Shown piece after piece: positions 14,490-16,446 of a stretch of 16,446 nt of DNA. A program made the position numbers and the translations under genes. Source of the stretch: JAWOJF01 sp046481785 (GTDB taxonomy: Bacteria > Bacteroidota > Ignavibacteria > Ignavibacteriales > Ignavibacteriaceae); NCBI GenBank assembly GCA_046481785.1, contig JAWOJF010000184.1:1-16446 (forward strand), written 5' to 3'. Each line of letters opens with the position of its first letter. Positions within the stretch are counted from its first letter, which is position 1. The notes under the pieces were generated by a model. That model saw only the letters and a list, made by a program, of their open reading frames with translations, searched no databases and had not been told where the DNA came from.

Positions 14490-15596
14490 CTACTGTATGA
14501 ATCCAACGATACTGTCTTCTTTAATTAGTTCTTTTATTTCACTGAATGGGATATAAACCTCTGGTGCTCCTAATACATATGGACCGATTTCATAAGCATT
14601 AAATAAAAACAGGATACCTGCTTTTGTTAGTGTAAAGTTTTCATTAAGCTGAAATCCGTTTTCAAACCAGAAACCGGCTGAATCCAGCGGCTCATCTGCT
14701 TCAAGCTGAAAATATTCACGGAATTTTAGTTCGCCTGTCTTGTTAAGTATTTCATTATATCCATGCTTAAAAATATCATCAAGCTGCAGCAGCTTGCCGC
14801 TGTTCAGGTCAAAGTTCAAAAATTCTATAAAAGTGTTTGGATGAGCACCACCCAGAAATGAATAATCAATTTTCTTAAGTGAAAGGAGATAGTCTGAGTT
14901 ATATAAAATTTTGGTTATACAATTATATTCATACCTGGGTATATAGTCCGTATAATTTACAGAATCTGAAACAACAGTGGTAATATAGGTATTAATAAAA
15001 TCATCCATCAAATCATCGGTTGTAGTATAAGTTTTACTTTCATCAAAAGTGATACCCTGCAGAACTGCATTACTTAACCGGCTGTTTATACTATCCTGTA
15101 TATCTGCTTTGATGTAATTTTTTATCTCAATATTTGTTATATCTATAGAAGCCTGACCATAGTTAGTGTAAGTGCGGCTGTAATGAAATATATCAGTACG
15201 AACACTCCCTTCCGGATACTTTTCATCTAAATAAAATGCCATCTTTTTACTGCCGTCAGGTTTTTCCCAAATACCTTCAATCCGGCTGTCTGTTATAAAT
15301 CTACCTTTGAATATACCAGTGGTAACTGAGTTATAGTTCTCATCATAGCCTGCATCTTCTTCCAGGTAAATATTACCAATGTTATCCATTGAGCTTCTGA
15401 TAAAATTTATTAATTCTCCCCTGTTATTGTAATAGTAATTTCCGGTCAGTGCCGAATCAATTCTGACAAGATTAAGTGTGATGTTATATTTATCATTAAT
15501 CGTACCTTCAAATCTTTTATAAAAATTATCGGGGAGCGGTTGTGCAGGTGATAATAAGCTATTTAGAATGAACAGGAGAGTAAAAATTTTTTTCAC
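14490..15596 (-). CDS. secreted PdaC/DUF3298-domain protein
   Basis: A 368-residue exported protein. Residues 1-18 form a signal peptide (MKKIFTLLFILNSLLSPA). An N-terminal beta-rich region (about 27-125: FEGTINDKYNITLNLVRIDS, LTGNYYYNNRG, GIFKGRFITDSRIEGIWE) looks like a small barrel domain. The C-terminal part has the PdaC/DUF4163-type and DUF3298 signatures: SLKKIDYSFLGGAHPNTFIE (239-258), FDLNSGKLLQLDDIF (262-276) and the closing FNAYEIGPYVLGAPEVYIPF (332-351). DUF3298 occurs in PdaC deacetylases and RsiV-like anti-sigma/lysozyme-binding proteins; no deacetylase domain is present, so binding of a peptidoglycan- or glycan-related ligand is inferred. The start is a GTG (15596-15594), supported by AAAGGA six bases upstream. 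It lies 17 nt after the lectin gene's terminator, implying readthrough expression. Confidence 0.82.
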   Translation of the reverse strand: MKKIFTLLFILNSLLSPAQPLPDNFYKRFEGTINDKYNITLNLVRIDSALTGNYYYNNRGELINFIRSSMDNIGNIYLEEDAGYDENYNSVTTGIFKGRFITDSRIEGIWEKPDGSKKMAFYLDEKYPEGSVRTDIFHYSRTYTNYGQASIDITNIEIKNYIKADIQDSINSRLSNAVLQGITFDESKTYTTTDDLMDDFINTYITTVVSDSVNYTDYIPRYEYNCITKILYNSDYLLSLKKIDYSFLGGAHPNTFIEFLNFDLNSGKLLQLDDIFKHGYNEILNKTGELKFREYFQLEADEPLDSAGFWFENGFQLNENFTLTKAGILFLFNAYEIGPYVLGAPEVYIPFSEIKELIKEDSIVGFIQ

Positions 15597-15613
15597 AAAA
15601 ATTCCTTTAAGGT

Positions 15614-15640
15614 AAAAAAAAGAGAGCGTTTGCGCTCTCT
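15614..15640 (-). terminator. rho-independent terminator between lectin and DUF3298 genes
   Basis: On the minus strand AGAGAGCG-CAAA-CGCTCTCT is a perfect 8-bp stem with a tetraloop, followed by a run of seven T and ACC. It lies 23 nt after the lectin stop and ends about 17 nt before the GTG of the DUF3298 gene, leaving no room for a promoter in between. Confidence 0.9.
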
Positions 15641-15663
15641 TCTTAATTAAATGCGAAATAGAA

Positions 15664-16023
15664 TTATTCTACGTGAGCAATCCATTGGCCGCTTAAGCCG
15701 TATATTTTAGAATCTGCCCATGTAGATACTTTTATTGTAAAACCGTCTCTCGAAACAGATGATGCATCGACACTATACCTTACATTAGTATCTTTATCAG
15801 CATCCAGTTGAGTAACAGATAAAACAACAGTAGGTTTTATATCAAATGGCTTTGTAAAGCTTATTTCGATTGTAACAGACCTGTCACCTGAATTTTTATG
15901 GAGATTATAGCTTGCGGTTGCTGTATTAACCGCAAATTTGCCGCTCTGGACACCATCCTGTGCCAATGCAGTGGCAAATGTTAAACATAAAGTAACTAAA
16001 ACAGTTGAAAGTAATTTGGACAT
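15664..16023 (-). CDS. secreted H-type lectin-domain protein
   Basis: A 119-residue secreted protein with a signal peptide MSKLLSTVLVTLCLTFATALA (1-21, cleavage before Gln22). The mature chain is essentially one H-type lectin domain (about 47-117): RSVTIEISFTKPFDIKPTVV, SVTQLDADKDTNVRYSV, SVSRDGFTIKVSTWADSKIY and GLSGQWIAHVE, matching the domain first known from snail agglutinins, which bind GalNAc-type sugars as trimers. The aspartates and TW segment are present; sugar specificity is not predictable here. A strong ribosome site (GAGGGGA) precedes the ATG and a good promoter lies about 40 nt upstream, followed by a strong terminator downstream, so high expression is likely. It may be cell-surface or released and is possibly linked to the DUF3298 protein encoded next. 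Confidence 0.85.
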   Translation of the reverse strand: MSKLLSTVLVTLCLTFATALAQDGVQSGKFAVNTATASYNLHKNSGDRSVTIEISFTKPFDIKPTVVLSVTQLDADKDTNVRYSVDASSVSRDGFTIKVSTWADSKIYGLSGQWIAHVE

Positions 16024-16062
16024 TTTGTCCCCTCTTCATTTTGTGGTTATTTGCTGGTGTGA

Positions 16063-16091
16063 AATATACAGCTTATGAAACTATTGTTCAA
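16063..16091 (-). promoter_or_regulatory. promoter of the lectin gene
   Basis: On the minus strand TTGAAC (16091-16086), a 17-nt spacer and TATATT (16068-16063), continuing TATATTTC, precede the lectin ATG by about 40 nt. No operator-like repeat is obvious. Confidence 0.65.
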
Positions 16092-16304
16092 TATTTAAAG
16101 TATGTAAATGGTTAACAGGATTTAATTATTTGCAGAGGACATATTTTTATCCCTATTATTCAGCAAAAACCTGATAGCAAATAGAAAACAAAAATGGTTA
16201 ATGTTTGTTCAGAATTCCGGATAGATTTGAGTTTTGCAATAACCGGAAATGGGAAAAAGATTATTCCTTAATGTATTGCGTAATTTTAATGGAATGAACT
16301 TATC

Positions 16305-16446
16305 TCAAATATTTACTTCTGATGTACACTCCGGGCACCTGGTTGCTTTAATAGAAATTTTTGAGAAACAGTATGGACACTCTTTTGTAATTGGTGATTC
16401 AGGCGGAATCTCAGCTTGTTGTTTCTTTAGTCTGTTTATTCCTTTT
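16305..16446 (-). CDS. mscL: C-terminus of MscL mechanosensitive channel with zinc-ribbon-like tail
   Basis: The minus strand from the window edge to a TGA at 16307-16305 encodes 46 residues beginning KGINRLKKQQAEIPPESPIT. KGINRLKKQ is the end of the second membrane helix and cytoplasmic start of the large-conductance mechanosensitive channel MscL (family form K-x-I-N-K/R-L-K-K). The tail carries CPYC and CPEC in ECPYCFSKISIKATRCPEC, a double CxxC pattern found in MscL proteins with a zinc-ribbon-like end. The membrane part lies beyond the right edge. The gene reads toward the lectin gene on the same strand; its stop is about 280 bp upstream of the lectin start, and no clear terminator is visible in that gap. 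Confidence 0.8.
   Translation of the reverse strand, partial: KGINRLKKQQAEIPPESPITKECPYCFSKISIKATRCPECTSEVNI

Noticed and set aside
16213..16248. ATTCCGG / CCGGAAAT inverted repeat as terminator of mscL
   Set aside because: The stem is about 6-7 bp with a long loop and no U-tract, so it is not convincing.

Overview
The window looks like a piece of chromosome from a low-GC, Gram-negative-type bacterium of the Bacteroidota/Ignavibacteriota neighbourhood. The grounds are AT-rich coding sequence, a DUF2723/GT117 membrane glycosyltransferase (a family common in Bacteroidota), a MarR-GNAT fusion, a family-9 glycosyltransferase and several secreted proteins with plain Sec signal peptides. Shine-Dalgarno sites are clear in front of many genes (GGAG, GAGGAAA, AAGGGA, GAGGGGA). 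This fits Ignavibacteria-like lineages better than classical Bacteroidetes, which mostly lack them. The assignment is inference from gene content only.

Layout. Bases 1 to about 322 are sharply different: about 60% GC, with the 3' end of a membrane-protein gene read leftward. This block ends inside a VOC/glyoxalase-type gene (about 323-694) that has lost its N-terminus, so the left edge is probably a chimeric join or, less likely, a real recombination point. Then come a twin-hairpin intergenic region, a secreted DUF1080 protein (950-1672), an intergenic region with two perfect DnaA-box sequences and a promoter with a palindromic operator, a MarR-GNAT regulator/acetyltransferase (1824-2780) ending in a 34-bp perfect palindrome, glycogen phosphorylase (3033-5507), and a convergent RluE-like pseudouridine synthase (5581-6156, minus).

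The middle holds two intergenic repeat elements of one family (6162-6385 and 6756-6902) that bracket a small charged orphan protein (6525-6752). They are followed by the 1002-residue GT117 protein (7059-10067), a strong terminator, a GT9 glycosyltransferase (10163-11236), an ACT-domain protein with a TTG start (11289-11669) closely coupled to a divergent GIY-YIG protein (11685-12059), and a SAM methyltransferase with a GTG start (12145-12981).

The right part has a type II toxin-antitoxin pair on the minus strand (13009-13601) with an operator overlapping its -10 box, a second SAM methyltransferase (13805-14446), and a minus-strand pair: a secreted H-type lectin (15664-16023), a rho-independent terminator, and a secreted DUF3298/PdaC-like protein (14490-15596) starting only 17 nt after the terminator. 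The last 142 bases encode the C-terminal tail of an MscL channel carrying a zinc-ribbon-like end.

There is no phage, CRISPR, rRNA or tRNA gene that I can see, and no single large novel system. The most promising unexplained points are the ACT/degenerate GIY-YIG pair, the lectin-terminator-DUF3298 arrangement, the repeat family around the small orphan gene, the covarying twin hairpins, the DnaA-box pair, and the shared promoter architecture (TTGANN-N17-TATNTTTN) at three sites.
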